Below, piece by piece: positions 1 through 7,368 of a DNA stretch of 21,142 nt (its first letter is position 1; each line of letters begins with the position of its first letter). Source of the DNA: a virus; the IMG/VR virus record IMGVR_UViG_3300001523_000043, positions 1-21,142 of that record; one strand, given 5' to 3'. Position numbers and translations under genes: made by a program. The notes under the pieces were generated by a model that saw only the letters and a list, made by a program, of their open reading frames with translations, made no database searches and was not told the origin of the DNA.

Positions 1-16
1 AAGTAATGGAGTAACC

Positions 17-346
17 ATGGCTAAGAAGCGGGGAGTTAAGCGAGACCAGGAGGCAGTGTTCCTCAGTGAGATTTCTCGTCATGGCTCCATTCGTAAAGCC
101 TGCGTTATATCTGGTCTTACAAGGTTGTGGTTAAGGCAGAAGAAACTTGAGGAAGGTTTCCTTGAGATGTATACGGATGCCCTGGAGGATTCCACTGATA
201 GGTTGGAGGAGACTGCTTATACCAATGCCCGAATGGGGGATGATAAGCTGATCCGTTACCTACTGGATGCCAAGAGATATAAAAAGATCAGAGCGGTGGA
301 TCTCGGTGAGGTTGTACCACAAATCAACATCACGATCGGGGGATAG
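17..346 (+). CDS. terS: Terminase small subunit
   Basis: A 109-residue protein that probably recognises phage DNA and hands it to the large terminase at the start of packaging. Residues about 14-45 look like the helix-turn-helix of small terminases: a stretch with HGSIRKACVISGLTR followed by a recognition-like helix. Residues 75-90 (GDDKLIRYLLDAKRYK) match the typical end of the oligomerisation region in this family, where a small residue, a Leu-rich helix and basic residues precede the tail. The start is the ATG after a GGAG ribosome site at about 9-12. It is the first gene seen and is separated from terL by the lysis cassette and a reverse-strand island, so it is not the usual adjacent terS-terL pair. 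The assignment rests on sequence pattern and context; a different phage DNA-binding protein is less likely. Confidence 0.75.
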   Translation: MAKKRGVKRDQEAVFLSEISRHGSIRKACVISGLTRLWLRQKKLEEGFLEMYTDALEDSTDRLEETAYTNARMGDDKLIRYLLDAKRYKKIRAVDLGEVVPQINITIGG

Positions 347-347
347 C

Positions 348-716
348 ATGCCGGATCCTATTCAAAACTTTATTGACAGAGTAGCTGAGGGCCATTATGG
401 ATATTTGTGGTTTGTTGTCCTGGCTCTCTGGGGAGGCACCGTGAATTACATCTCAAGGGTCAAGCACAATCACCCTATCAGGTTCTCAATAGCTGAGCTG
501 GTAGGGGAGTGGTCCATCAGTGGGTTCGTTGGGGTCATTACCATATACGTCTGTCTTGAATTAGAGCTGTCGATATATATGACTGGAGCTCTAGTGGCTA
601 TAGCTGGTCACATGGGTGGACGTGCTCTGTTCTTAATGGAACTCTGCCTGATTCGTAAGATACCAGGCCTGACAAGTAAAGACCTTGAAAAGAGGAGAGA
701 AGACAATGAGCTTTGA
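348..716 (+). CDS. LydA-like holin (holin superfamily III)
   Basis: A 122-residue membrane protein. Three hydrophobic segments are visible at residues about 19-36, 56-73 and 76-97, followed by a short charged tail (KDLEKRREDNEL). The spacing and residues such as GGTVNYISR after the first segment and GHMGGRAL in the third recall the LydA-type holins first described in phage P1. Such holins form the inner-membrane lesion that times lysis and releases the endolysin to the cell wall. The frame is open further upstream to 267, but that part lies within terS, so the ATG at 348, one base after the terS stop, is taken as the start. The endolysin gene starts at 706, overlapping the last codons. Expression is presumably late and coupled to its neighbours. 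Confidence 0.75.
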   Translation: MPDPIQNFIDRVAEGHYGYLWFVVLALWGGTVNYISRVKHNHPIRFSIAELVGEWSISGFVGVITIYVCLELELSIYMTGALVAIAGHMGGRALFLMELCLIRKIPGLTSKDLEKRREDNEL

Positions 717-1215
717 TACATCATTCGATCGGATCTTCGAACATGAAGGGGCTTTCCAGAATCATCCTGGTGATAGGGGTAACTGGACATCAGGCCGGAT
801 AGGTTTGGGGGAGAATAAAGGCACTCGCTATGGTATCAGTGCTATGAGTTACCCCCACCTGGATATAAAGAACCTGACCAAGGCCCAGGCTAAAGAGATA
901 TACCGTGAAGAGTGGTGGGATAAGCTACCCCTGGAACGTATGGCTATCCGGTATCAGCTATTCGATGCTGCTATCAATCATGGTATGTATCACGCCAACC
1001 GGATGGTCCAACGTGCGGTAGGGGCTAAGGACGATGGTATCATCGGACCTAATACAATGGCCTCGGTTAAGTGCACTGAGTTAAACGATCTGTTGCTCAG
1101 GTTCCTGTCAGAACGGTTAACCTTCATGACTCAGGTCCGTACCTGGAACTATTATGGTAAGGGTTGGGCCAGGCGGATAGCTGGTAACCTGAAGCTGGCC
1201 GCGGAGGATAACTGA
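706..1215 (+). CDS. Endolysin, GH108 family N-acetylmuramidase
   Basis: A 169-residue peptidoglycan hydrolase, about the usual length for the family. The N-terminal part is a glycosyl hydrolase 108 domain: the motif HEG with candidate catalytic Glu14, then NHPGDRGNWTSG, GTRYGIS at about 43-49 and YREEWWDKL at about 66-74. The C-terminal part from about residue 95, containing GAKDDGIIGPNT and the RLTFM region, matches the peptidoglycan-binding domain usually attached to GH108. It should cut the glycan backbone of murein at the end of infection. No signal peptide or N-terminal membrane anchor is visible, so it depends on a holin for export. The ATG at 706 was chosen over one at 685 because a strong AGGAG site lies just before it. 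Its stop codon overlaps the ATG of the next gene. Confidence 0.9.
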   Translation: MSFDTSFDRIFEHEGAFQNHPGDRGNWTSGRIGLGENKGTRYGISAMSYPHLDIKNLTKAQAKEIYREEWWDKLPLERMAIRYQLFDAAINHGMYHANRMVQRAVGAKDDGIIGPNTMASVKCTELNDLLLRFLSERLTFMTQVRTWNYYGKGWARRIAGNLKLAAEDN

Positions 1216-1517
1216 TGAAATTCAGAAAGAAGCCGGTAGTGATTGAGGCGAGGCAGTGGGATGGAACCGCGAAATGCGCCACGACCATTATCGATTGGAT
1301 ATTAAAGTCGGGAAGCCGTTCCGCGAGATACCACGGCCCCGAAGAATTCGGCGATTGTGGGAGCAAAAAATACTCGCCTCCAAAAATTGCGATAGACACG
1401 CTTGAAGGAACCCTTACCGCATCGCCCGATGATTTTATTATTCAGGGTGTTCAGGGCGAGTTCTATCCCTGCAAGCCTGACATTTTCGATATAACCTATG
1501 AAAAGGTTGAATCATGA
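1215..1517 (+). CDS. Conserved phage protein, KKPVVIEA/GEFYPCKPDIF type
   Basis: A 100-residue soluble protein of unknown function. It begins with MKFRKKPVVIEARQWDG and ends with the block GEFYPCKPDIFDITYE. Both are hallmarks of a small, widely spread phage and prophage protein type that I recognise by pattern but cannot assign a biochemical role. No membrane segment or catalytic motif is seen. It sits inside the lysis cassette, with its start overlapping the endolysin stop and its stop overlapping the next gene. Its base composition differs sharply from its neighbours: I count 23 CpG steps in 303 bases against 6 in the first 300 bases of the following gene, and it lacks the G-runs common elsewhere in the window. 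This suggests a recently acquired accessory gene (inference). Confidence 0.8.
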   Translation: MKFRKKPVVIEARQWDGTAKCATTIIDWILKSGSRSARYHGPEEFGDCGSKKYSPPKIAIDTLEGTLTASPDDFIIQGVQGEFYPCKPDIFDITYEKVES

Positions 1518-2044
1518 ACTGGTCTGATGTGGGCGGATGGATTAAGTCTAATGCTGGCAGTGGTACTGCTCTGATAGGTTCATTGCTCACTGGGAACGTC
1601 CCAGGGGCAGTCGCAGCAGGTATATCCCTAGTGAGTGGGGCCACTGGCACCGATGATCCTACAAAGGCTTTCCAGGAGCTCACAACAAACCCTGAGACGA
1701 TGGTTAAGTTAAGGGAGCTGGCATTCAAGGAGCAGGATAGTATCCGGCACCACATCCAGGAAATGAAAAGGATTGAACTGGAAGATGAACAAGCCCAGCA
1801 TAGAACCACCCAAGAAACGATCCAGGCTGGCGATAGGGCTGAAGACGTATTTGTTAGGCGCACTCGCCCTGGCCAAAGTTGGATATCCCTTTTTGCTGCT
1901 CTTGCTTATGTATTTGTGGTTGAAGTACCTGACGTAATGATTCTCGGTGCACTGCTGACCCTGCCTTGGGCTTACGCCGGATTAAGGCAAATCGGTAAGG
2001 GAGTGGAGAGCGTCACCAACAGGGTTAAGGGGGGTAAGAGGTAG
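1514..2044 (+). CDS. Putative holin, 3TM type as in gene-transfer agents
   Basis: A 176-residue protein with a Gly/Ala-rich hydrophobic segment at about 17-42, a long charged helix at about 60-112 rich in Glu, Gln and Arg, and two hydrophobic segments at about 123-137 and 141-158 with a basic tail. The pattern of a charged helix followed by RRTRPGQSW and paired membrane segments matches holin-like proteins of the GTA_holin_3TM type. It may act as a second holin, an antiholin-like regulator, or a spanin-like envelope protein; the sequence alone does not decide. It overlaps the preceding gene by four bases (ATGA) and ends the first + strand block. No separate Rz/Rz1 spanin pair is evident, which keeps an envelope-disruption role open. 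Confidence 0.6.
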   Translation: MNWSDVGGWIKSNAGSGTALIGSLLTGNVPGAVAAGISLVSGATGTDDPTKAFQELTTNPETMVKLRELAFKEQDSIRHHIQEMKRIELEDEQAQHRTTQETIQAGDRAEDVFVRRTRPGQSWISLFAALAYVFVVEVPDVMILGALLTLPWAYAGLRQIGKGVESVTNRVKGGKR

Positions 2045-2089
2045 GGTATATCAGGGTATGGGGGCAGTAAGGAGCCTTATGCAACCTCA

Positions 2090-2120
2090 GGGGGCCTCTG
2101 GTTTACTTCCAGGGCTCCCC
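2090..2120. terminator. Hairpin between convergent genes, possible terminator
   Basis: Between the convergent ends at 2044 (+) and 2130 (-), bases 2090-2101 can pair with 2109-2120 around a TTTACTT loop, giving about 11 G/C-rich pairs with one single-base bulge on each side. No U-tract follows on either strand, so this is a weak terminator call. Position between two converging transcripts is the main support. The remaining bases of this short gap hold nothing else I can identify. Confidence 0.35.
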
Positions 2121-2129
2121 AGTGATCGC

Positions 2130-2348
2130 TTATAAGTGTAATTCAATTGCTTCGTAATCTGGCTCTTCCACTTCACAAAAAGCCCAGGGGATGTTATCCC
2201 AGATAAACCTTTGCAATCCCTTAGGTGTGAAGTCAGCTTTCACTAATACCCAGTCAAGGTCGTTAGCTATAACAAAGATATTCTGATCTTGGAATAGTTT
2301 ATCCAATTTCTGGTTTGAAACGTCGGAGTAAACCATCAGGTATCTCAT
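2130..2348 (-). CDS. Small reverse-strand protein of unknown function, 72 residues
   Basis: I do not recognise this protein. It begins MRYLMVYSDVSNQKLDK, has alternating hydrophobic and acidic stretches that suggest a small alpha/beta fold, and ends in an acidic tail (CEVEEPDYEAIELHL). It has no membrane segment. Its start overlaps the stop of the upstream 51-residue gene (ATGA), so the two form a translationally coupled pair read opposite to the virion genes. A sigma70-like promoter lies upstream of the pair. Small reverse-strand genes placed in late regions are often accessory genes expressed outside the lytic programme, such as anti-defence or superinfection functions, but nothing in the sequence identifies which. 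The faint resemblance of the N-terminus to small ferredoxin-like folds is not enough for a call. Confidence 0.65.
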   Translation of the reverse strand: MRYLMVYSDVSNQKLDKLFQDQNIFVIANDLDWVLVKADFTPKGLQRFIWDNIPWAFCEVEEPDYEAIELHL

Positions 2349-2500
2349 AACTTATCCCGCTTAGCCTGGAGGTATTCTTTGTTGATCCGGTTCTGAATCA
2401 CTGCTTTGGATTGTGTGGTCCACCGGGTAGGAGGCTTACCATTCAGCTTTTCCAATTCGTTTAACCGGTCGAATAAAGTATAGATTGAGGTGGTTTTCAT
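2345..2500 (-). CDS. Small basic reverse-strand protein, 51 residues
   Basis: A 51-residue protein starting MKTTSIYTLFDRLNELEKLN and ending NKEYLQAKRDKL. It is rich in Lys, Arg, Asn and Gln and looks helical, with an N-terminal amphipathic segment. I do not recognise the family. The stop (TGA) overlaps the ATG of the 72-residue gene in an ATGA junction, a strong sign of a genuine two-gene operon. A modest GGGA site lies about 7 bases before the start, and a promoter with good -35 and -10 boxes lies about 30-55 bases upstream. It could be a small nucleic-acid-binding regulator or an accessory protein; both are guesses from charge alone. Confidence 0.6.
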   Translation of the reverse strand: MKTTSIYTLFDRLNELEKLNGKPPTRWTTQSKAVIQNRINKEYLQAKRDKL

Positions 2501-2528
2501 TGTGATTCCCGTTATTGACTATGGAACT

Positions 2529-2557
2529 ATTCTATCAAAGTTTGAAGGTGGTGTAAA
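2529..2557 (-). promoter_or_regulatory. Sigma70-like promoter for the reverse-strand gene pair
   Basis: Read on the - strand, TTTACA (2557-2552) and TAGAAT (2534-2529) are separated by exactly 17 bases. Each box differs from consensus at one position (TTGACA and TATAAT). The predicted start of transcription would be near 2522, about 20 bases before the start codon at 2500. The -35 box shares base 2557 with the terL start codon, so RNA polymerase here would sit over the terL ribosome-binding region. This is the clearest promoter in the window. Confidence 0.7.
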
Positions 2558-4044
2558 TGGTCCTTGACATAAAACTTCACACGAAGCAAGGCCAAGCCCT
2601 GTACTGCCTGGCGAACGAGCTGCTGTATGGAGGGGCTGCTGGCGGTGGTAAGTCCCACCTGATGAGGGTACTGGCCATTCTGCTGTGCACTATGGTCCCT
2701 GGGTGTCAGGTATACCTGTTTCGTAAACACTTCGCCGACCTGTATAAGAACCACATGGAAGGCTCAGGATCTTTTCCCTCATTACTCTGGCCCTGGATTA
2801 ACGCCGGCCTGGTCAGGATTAACCTGTCCAAAAACGAGATCGTATTCTGGAACGGATCCAAGGTTCATTTGTGTCATCTCCAATATGAAAAGGATTTGAT
2901 GAAGTATCAGGGGGCTGAGATACACATCCTGCTTATGGATGAGTTAACTCACTTCTCCGAGAAAGAGTATAGGTTCCTTAGAAACAGGGTTCGACTCGGT
3001 GGGTTGGAAATCCCTGATAAGGAACTGCTGCCTGGGATAACACTCAGGCAGAAGATGCCTATGATCATGTGTGGGTCAAACCCTGGATCAAAAGGACATG
3101 TGTGGGTCAAGCGTACTTTCGTAGATTACGCTGAGCCCCTGGAAGTGGTTAGGACTCGTAAAACTGATGGGGGTATGCTCAGATCCTTTATCCCTGCTCA
3201 GCTGGAAGATAACCCAACGCTAATGGAAAATGATCCGGGGTATGAGGACAGACTGGAAGGTCTGGGTGATCCTGCCCTGGTTAAAGCAATGCGAAGGGGT
3301 GATTGGAATATCGTTGCAGGCGGTGCCCTGGACGACGTATGGACTCCCCGTTTAATACTGCCCCGATTCAGAATACCTAAGGAGTGGAAAATTGACCGGT
3401 CATTTGACTGGGGTTCTTCACATCCATTTAGTGTAGGCTGGTGGGCAGAATCAAATGGAGAAGAGGTTGAAATATTAAGGCACGAGTATCAGCAAGGTAA
3501 ACTGGTTGCTTATAAGGAGATGTGGTCCTTCCCTAAAGGATCCCTGATTCGGATACACGAATGGTATGGCACTAAGGAGATAGGTACCAACCAGGGCTTG
3601 AAGTTATCCGCATCAGAAATAGCTAAGGGGATAGTGGAACGGGAGAAGATACTGAGGGACAGGGGTTGGATAAGTACCGCAGTGCGGGCAGGTCCAGCTG
3701 ATGGCCAGATATATCAATCCCCACAAAGTGATGTGGACACTATCGCGTTTAAGATGGAGAAACATGGGGTCAGGTGGACAAGAGCTGATAAGTCCCCAGG
3801 TTCTCGTATCAACGGGTTAGAACTGGTCAGGGAACGTATGAAACAGGAAGAGGGGCCTGGTCTTTACTTCATGTCCCACTGTCGATCGACGATTGCACTG
3901 CTACCAGTACTGCCCAGGGATGAAAAGAATCCTGAGGATGTGGATACTAAGGCTGAGGATCATCCCTACGACGAAGTTCGTTATCGGGTCTTGGCTGGTA
4001 ACACTAAAGCCGCCAGTAATATTAAGACGAGGTTCCCCCAATGA
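2557..4044 (+). CDS. terL: Terminase large subunit
   Basis: A 495-residue packaging motor with nuclease. The N-terminal ATPase has a Walker A motif GGAAGGGKS at residues 25-33 and a Walker B motif ILLMDE at 124-129, followed by THF. A coupling-type motif CGSNPG lies at 172-177. The C-terminal RNase H-like nuclease is marked by FDWG with Asp284, a second acidic site around ADGQIY (Asp382), and the DHPYDEVRY block at 468-476. All key acidic residues expected for cleavage of concatemeric DNA appear present. The start ATG follows AAGGTGG with good spacing, and a reverse-strand promoter overlaps this region. The stop overlaps the portal start (ATGA). Length and motif order are normal for a full-length large terminase. 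Confidence 0.95.
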   Translation: MVLDIKLHTKQGQALYCLANELLYGGAAGGGKSHLMRVLAILLCTMVPGCQVYLFRKHFADLYKNHMEGSGSFPSLLWPWINAGLVRINLSKNEIVFWNGSKVHLCHLQYEKDLMKYQGAEIHILLMDELTHFSEKEYRFLRNRVRLGGLEIPDKELLPGITLRQKMPMIMCGSNPGSKGHVWVKRTFVDYAEPLEVVRTRKTDGGMLRSFIPAQLEDNPTLMENDPGYEDRLEGLGDPALVKAMRRGDWNIVAGGALDDVWTPRLILPRFRIPKEWKIDRSFDWGSSHPFSVGWWAESNGEEVEILRHEYQQGKLVAYKEMWSFPKGSLIRIHEWYGTKEIGTNQGLKLSASEIAKGIVEREKILRDRGWISTAVRAGPADGQIYQSPQSDVDTIAFKMEKHGVRWTRADKSPGSRINGLELVRERMKQEEGPGLYFMSHCRSTIALLPVLPRDEKNPEDVDTKAEDHPYDEVRYRVLAGNTKAASNIKTRFPQ

Positions 4045-5510
4045 CTATTCGATACCGTAGGCCTGAGCTAGTACTCCGGCTACCCATCTACAACATGATT
4101 AAGGATGTCCTGGCAGGACCTACAGCAGTCAAGGAGGCCGGTATACGTTACCTGCCTATGCCTAACACTGAGAAAGATGATAAGGCCAATAGAGACCGTT
4201 ACCTTCCCTACAAACTAAGGGCTCAGTTTTACAATGCATGTGCCCGGACACTTGATGGTCTGGTAGGCCAGATCTTTTATAGGGATCCTGTCATTGAACT
4301 GCCGGCTATTCTGGCTCCACTGATCGAGAGTGTGGATGGTGGGGAGCTAAGCCTTTATCAGCAAGCTAAGGAAGCCTGCAGCCAGGTTATCCCATTGGGG
4401 CATGGTTGCTTACTGACTGATTACCCCACAACCGAACGGGCTGCCACACGTCGGGAACTGATGGATGGAAAGGTACGACCCACTATTACCCTTTATACGC
4501 CTGAGCAGATTATTAACTGGCGATGGGCTACACTGGGGGCTAAGAAGTACCTGTCCCTGCTGGTATTGGAAGAGACTTTCGATAAGGAAGATAACGGGTA
4601 TGAAATAGAGCTGGGTACTCAGTGGCGTGAGTTCCGGGTTGAGAATGAAGAGGGTAAGCGGATCCTCCACTGCATGGTCTGGCGTGAAACAGACATCGGC
4701 CTGGTTATAGCTCAGGACTTTTATCCCAAGATGGGTAATGGTAAGTCTTGGGAAGAAATACCCGTTAGCTTTATCGGGTCGGTTAACAATGATCATGTAC
4801 CTGACAGACCGCCTTTTGAGGACATGGCCCATATTAACATCGGACACTATCGGAACTCAGCCGATTACGAAGAATCCTGTTTCATGGTAGGCCAACCGAC
4901 TCCTTGGGCATCAGGTTTAACTGAGGCCTGGGTTGACGAGGTCTGGAAGGGTGAACTCCGGTTGGGATCACGGGGCATTGTCCCCTTACCCGTGGGGGGT
5001 TCATTTGGTCTGGCCCAGGCTGCTCCTAATATCATGCCGATGGAAGCGATGCTGGCCAAAGAGAAACAGATGGTAGCACTGGGGGCCAAGATCGTTGAGC
5101 AGGCCCAGGTACAAAAGACAGCAACGGAATCTTCACAACAGAATGTGGTCGAATCCTCTACCCTGTCCACTGTGGCCCAGAATATCTCCTCCGGTTATAC
5201 CAAGGCCATTCAATTCTGCCTGATGTATTTAAACTCCAATGATAAATTCGAGTTTGCATTGAATACCGATTTCGAAGTCAGCACTATGAATGCCCAGGAG
5301 CGTCAACAGCTGATGGCTGAATGGCAGGGCGGGGCTATTACCTGGGATGAATACCGTTGGAGCCTAAAGCGGACTGGTGTGGCTTATATGGATGATGCTA
5401 AGGCCAAGACCCAGATCGAAAGTGAAATCAGTCTAAATGTGGGGGGTATTACTAATGGCCAGGAAGAAGAAGAAGACGCTGAGTCAGATAATGAAGGAGA
5501 TGTTTCCTGA
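4041..5510 (+). CDS. Portal protein (DUF4055 type)
   Basis: A 489-residue protein that should form the dodecameric ring at the capsid vertex through which DNA passes. The N-terminal half matches the DUF4055 portal pattern: RYLPYKLRAQFYNACARTLDGLVGQIFYRDP at about 53-83 (shown here only as its key blocks RAQFYN, RTLDGLVG and FYRDP), then DGGELSLYQQA and GHGCLLTDYP around 98-127. The middle includes the YTPEQIINWRW region. The C-terminus has the Gln- and Ser-rich helix ESSQQNVVESSTLSTVAQN, typical of the clip/crown portion, and a very acidic tail. It is immediately downstream of terL and upstream of the head morphogenesis gene, the standard position. A small gene overlaps its last 56 bases in another frame. 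Confidence 0.9.
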   Translation: MTIRYRRPELVLRLPIYNMIKDVLAGPTAVKEAGIRYLPMPNTEKDDKANRDRYLPYKLRAQFYNACARTLDGLVGQIFYRDPVIELPAILAPLIESVDGGELSLYQQAKEACSQVIPLGHGCLLTDYPTTERAATRRELMDGKVRPTITLYTPEQIINWRWATLGAKKYLSLLVLEETFDKEDNGYEIELGTQWREFRVENEEGKRILHCMVWRETDIGLVIAQDFYPKMGNGKSWEEIPVSFIGSVNNDHVPDRPPFEDMAHINIGHYRNSADYEESCFMVGQPTPWASGLTEAWVDEVWKGELRLGSRGIVPLPVGGSFGLAQAAPNIMPMEAMLAKEKQMVALGAKIVEQAQVQKTATESSQQNVVESSTLSTVAQNISSGYTKAIQFCLMYLNSNDKFEFALNTDFEVSTMNAQERQQLMAEWQGGAITWDEYRWSLKRTGVAYMDDAKAKTQIESEISLNVGGITNGQEEEEDAESDNEGDVS

Positions 5511-5577
5511 GGTTAAATCCCGGGAAGGCGGGGTAGTGGATGGTAAGAAGATTCGTGGAATGACTGTAGGGGATTAA
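5455..5577 (+). CDS. Small overlapping protein, 40 residues
   Basis: A 40-residue reading frame beginning MARKKKKTLSQIMKEMFPEV and ending RGMTVGD. It starts inside the portal gene in another frame (56 bases of overlap), after a run of G that could serve as ribosome site, and stops one base before the ATG of the next gene. It fills the otherwise unexplained gap between portal and head morphogenesis genes. The very basic N-terminus followed by an amphipathic helix could suggest nucleic acid or capsid contact, but no family is recognised. The main support is that it fits the gap exactly; codon choice in the overlap is constrained by the portal gene and proves little. Confidence 0.5.
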   Translation: MARKKKKTLSQIMKEMFPEVKSREGGVVDGKKIRGMTVGD

Positions 5578-5578
5578 C

Positions 5579-7357
5579 ATGGCTGACATCAGATATAAGA
5601 TTGATGCTAGATCCAGTCCTGATGTTAATGTCATCCAGGACTTAGCTGAGGCAATAATTAATGCAATAGAGAAAAGTATCCCTGAAGCAAACAGGGGTCA
5701 AGTATCTGTTGCTATTAACACCCTCGGGGATGGGTACTCGATGGATATAGTGGGCTTTAAGAAAAAGTCTGCTGTTGCTCTGGATGCTTTTGACCCTACG
5801 GACATGCAACCTGGATCATTCAACTATTCGATAGTCCGCCAGTTTAATTTCGATGAACAGATTCTAGATCTGGATACTTTTATCATTGATAAAGATCTCC
5901 AGGGTCAGGGCATATCTAGAACTGTTCATAAGTTACAATTAAAAACTGCCAAGAAGCTGGGTTTTAAAGGTTATCAATTAAACGCCAATATGGACGTTGG
6001 TGGATACGCTTGGCTTAAGGCTGGTATGTCCCCCCCTGATGTAAAGTCACTCAGGTTTGCTTACCAGAATAAAATCTTTGAGTATGAGTTAGATGAACCT
6101 ATTACTGACAGCCTGAAGGTTCTTGAAAAAGAACTGGATAAAATACCAGACTCCAAGCTGTTGGCCACTATCAGGAAGAATCCGGAAAGATATAAAGAAG
6201 CTTTTTTAGATACCAGTTGGCGGGGGGGTCTGCAATTCGATGATCCAGCAGCTATGGATATGCTGGAGAAGTACATTGATCCCGTAAAGATTAAGAAAGG
6301 GGGGGTCAGTAATTACTACATTGATATTGCCACTCGGCACCAGGTTTATCTGGAGCGATTAAAGACTGGTCTGGCAGATGATTACGATAAGGTGATCACA
6401 GGGGTCAACAAGGACATTACGACGGTCCTGGCTAGGCTCGAAGGGGATAAGCTGGGGGATTTACCCAGGAAAGAGTTCAAGGCCCTTCTGACTGATCTCA
6501 GAACCACTCAGCTGGAAGCCTATAGTGATCAAACCAATTTATTGGTATCAGATCTACAGGAGCTGGCTGGTGATGAAGTCACGTTTGAAATCGAAGCGAT
6601 CTCAAAAGCGGCTACTGTCAAGCAGGTTAAGGCAGCAGTTAAGGTGTGGCAGGCAGTACAACGTCAACCATTGCAATCCAGTGGTCAACTATTGGATCCC
6701 TTCCTCAAAGAACTAACTGGTCGCCAGATACTGAGGGTTGAGAATCAGCTTAGGACATCCCGAGCCCAGGGTATGACTATTGGTCAGACTGTTAGGGCCA
6801 TTAGGGGTACCAAGGCTAATAACTACACCGATGGGGTACTGGGTAAAAACTGGTCGGATGCTAGAACTGTGGTACGTACTGCCACGCAGCATGTATCATC
6901 CCAGGCACGCACGGCCACATGGATGGCTAACGATGACCTGATCAAGGGGTACCAGTGGGTCTCTACACTGGATGGGGTCACATCGGCTACATGCCGTACA
7001 CTGGATAGTAACGTCTTTAAACTGGGCGAAGGTCCACTACCACCGATACATCCAAACTGCAGATCAACACATGTGCCTTACTTCAGGGATACTGTTGAAC
7101 TGTTCTCAGAAGGGGCAACCCGTTCTGCGGAGTTTGGTCCGGTGAAAGCAAACGTCTCTTATTACGACTGGCTTAAACGTCAGCCGGTAGCTTTCCAGAA
7201 TGATGCCATTGGGGTAACACGCGGGAAGTTACTTAGGGGTGGGGGTTTATCATCCGAGAACTTTGCTGACTTGCAATTGAATAAGAATTTCAAATCCCTT
7301 ACTCTTGCTGAGATGAGGGAACTTAAACCCAATGCCTTCGAAAGGGCTGGAATCTAG
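5579..7357 (+). CDS. MuF-type head morphogenesis protein with N-terminal GNAT-like domain
   Basis: A 592-residue minor capsid protein made of two parts. The C-terminal part, from about residue 245, is the phage head morphogenesis (SPP1 gp7/Mu gpF) type: helices rich in Gln and Arg, VRTATQHVSSQART at about 432-445, GYQWVSTLDGVTSATCR at 457-473 and PPIHPNCRSTHVPY at 488-501, then a conserved tail ending LTLAEMRELKPNAFERAGI. The N-terminal part, about 40-165, resembles a GNAT acetyltransferase: a strand LDTFIID, then DLQGQGISR at 106-114 fitting the Q-x-x-G-x-S/A acetyl-CoA loop, a helix, and NANMDVGGYAWLKAGM at 135-150. Related proteins next to DUF4055 portals usually lack this part, as far as I know. 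It may be injected or internal to the head; enzymatic activity is unproven. Confidence 0.85.
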   Translation: MADIRYKIDARSSPDVNVIQDLAEAIINAIEKSIPEANRGQVSVAINTLGDGYSMDIVGFKKKSAVALDAFDPTDMQPGSFNYSIVRQFNFDEQILDLDTFIIDKDLQGQGISRTVHKLQLKTAKKLGFKGYQLNANMDVGGYAWLKAGMSPPDVKSLRFAYQNKIFEYELDEPITDSLKVLEKELDKIPDSKLLATIRKNPERYKEAFLDTSWRGGLQFDDPAAMDMLEKYIDPVKIKKGGVSNYYIDIATRHQVYLERLKTGLADDYDKVITGVNKDITTVLARLEGDKLGDLPRKEFKALLTDLRTTQLEAYSDQTNLLVSDLQELAGDEVTFEIEAISKAATVKQVKAAVKVWQAVQRQPLQSSGQLLDPFLKELTGRQILRVENQLRTSRAQGMTIGQTVRAIRGTKANNYTDGVLGKNWSDARTVVRTATQHVSSQARTATWMANDDLIKGYQWVSTLDGVTSATCRTLDSNVFKLGEGPLPPIHPNCRSTHVPYFRDTVELFSEGATRSAEFGPVKANVSYYDWLKRQPVAFQNDAIGVTRGKLLRGGGLSSENFADLQLNKNFKSLTLAEMRELKPNAFERAGI

Positions 7358-7368
7358 GAGCGGTGCTC

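Noticed and set aside
1438-1863. A 141-codon open frame on the - strand
   Set aside because: It spans the junction of two well-supported + strand genes and gives a Ser/Trp/Cys-rich product typical of antisense reading.
2066-2080. TAAGGAGCCTTA palindrome in the convergent gap as an operator
   Set aside because: A single short palindrome with no second copy and no nearby promoter.
2130-2348. 72-residue reverse-strand protein as a Cas2-like or toxin-antitoxin protein
   Set aside because: Only a vague resemblance in the first strand; no catalytic residues or partner genes support it.
2564-2569. TTGACA on the + strand just inside terL as a promoter -35 box
   Set aside because: No acceptable -10 box lies 16-18 bases downstream, and the site is inside coding sequence.
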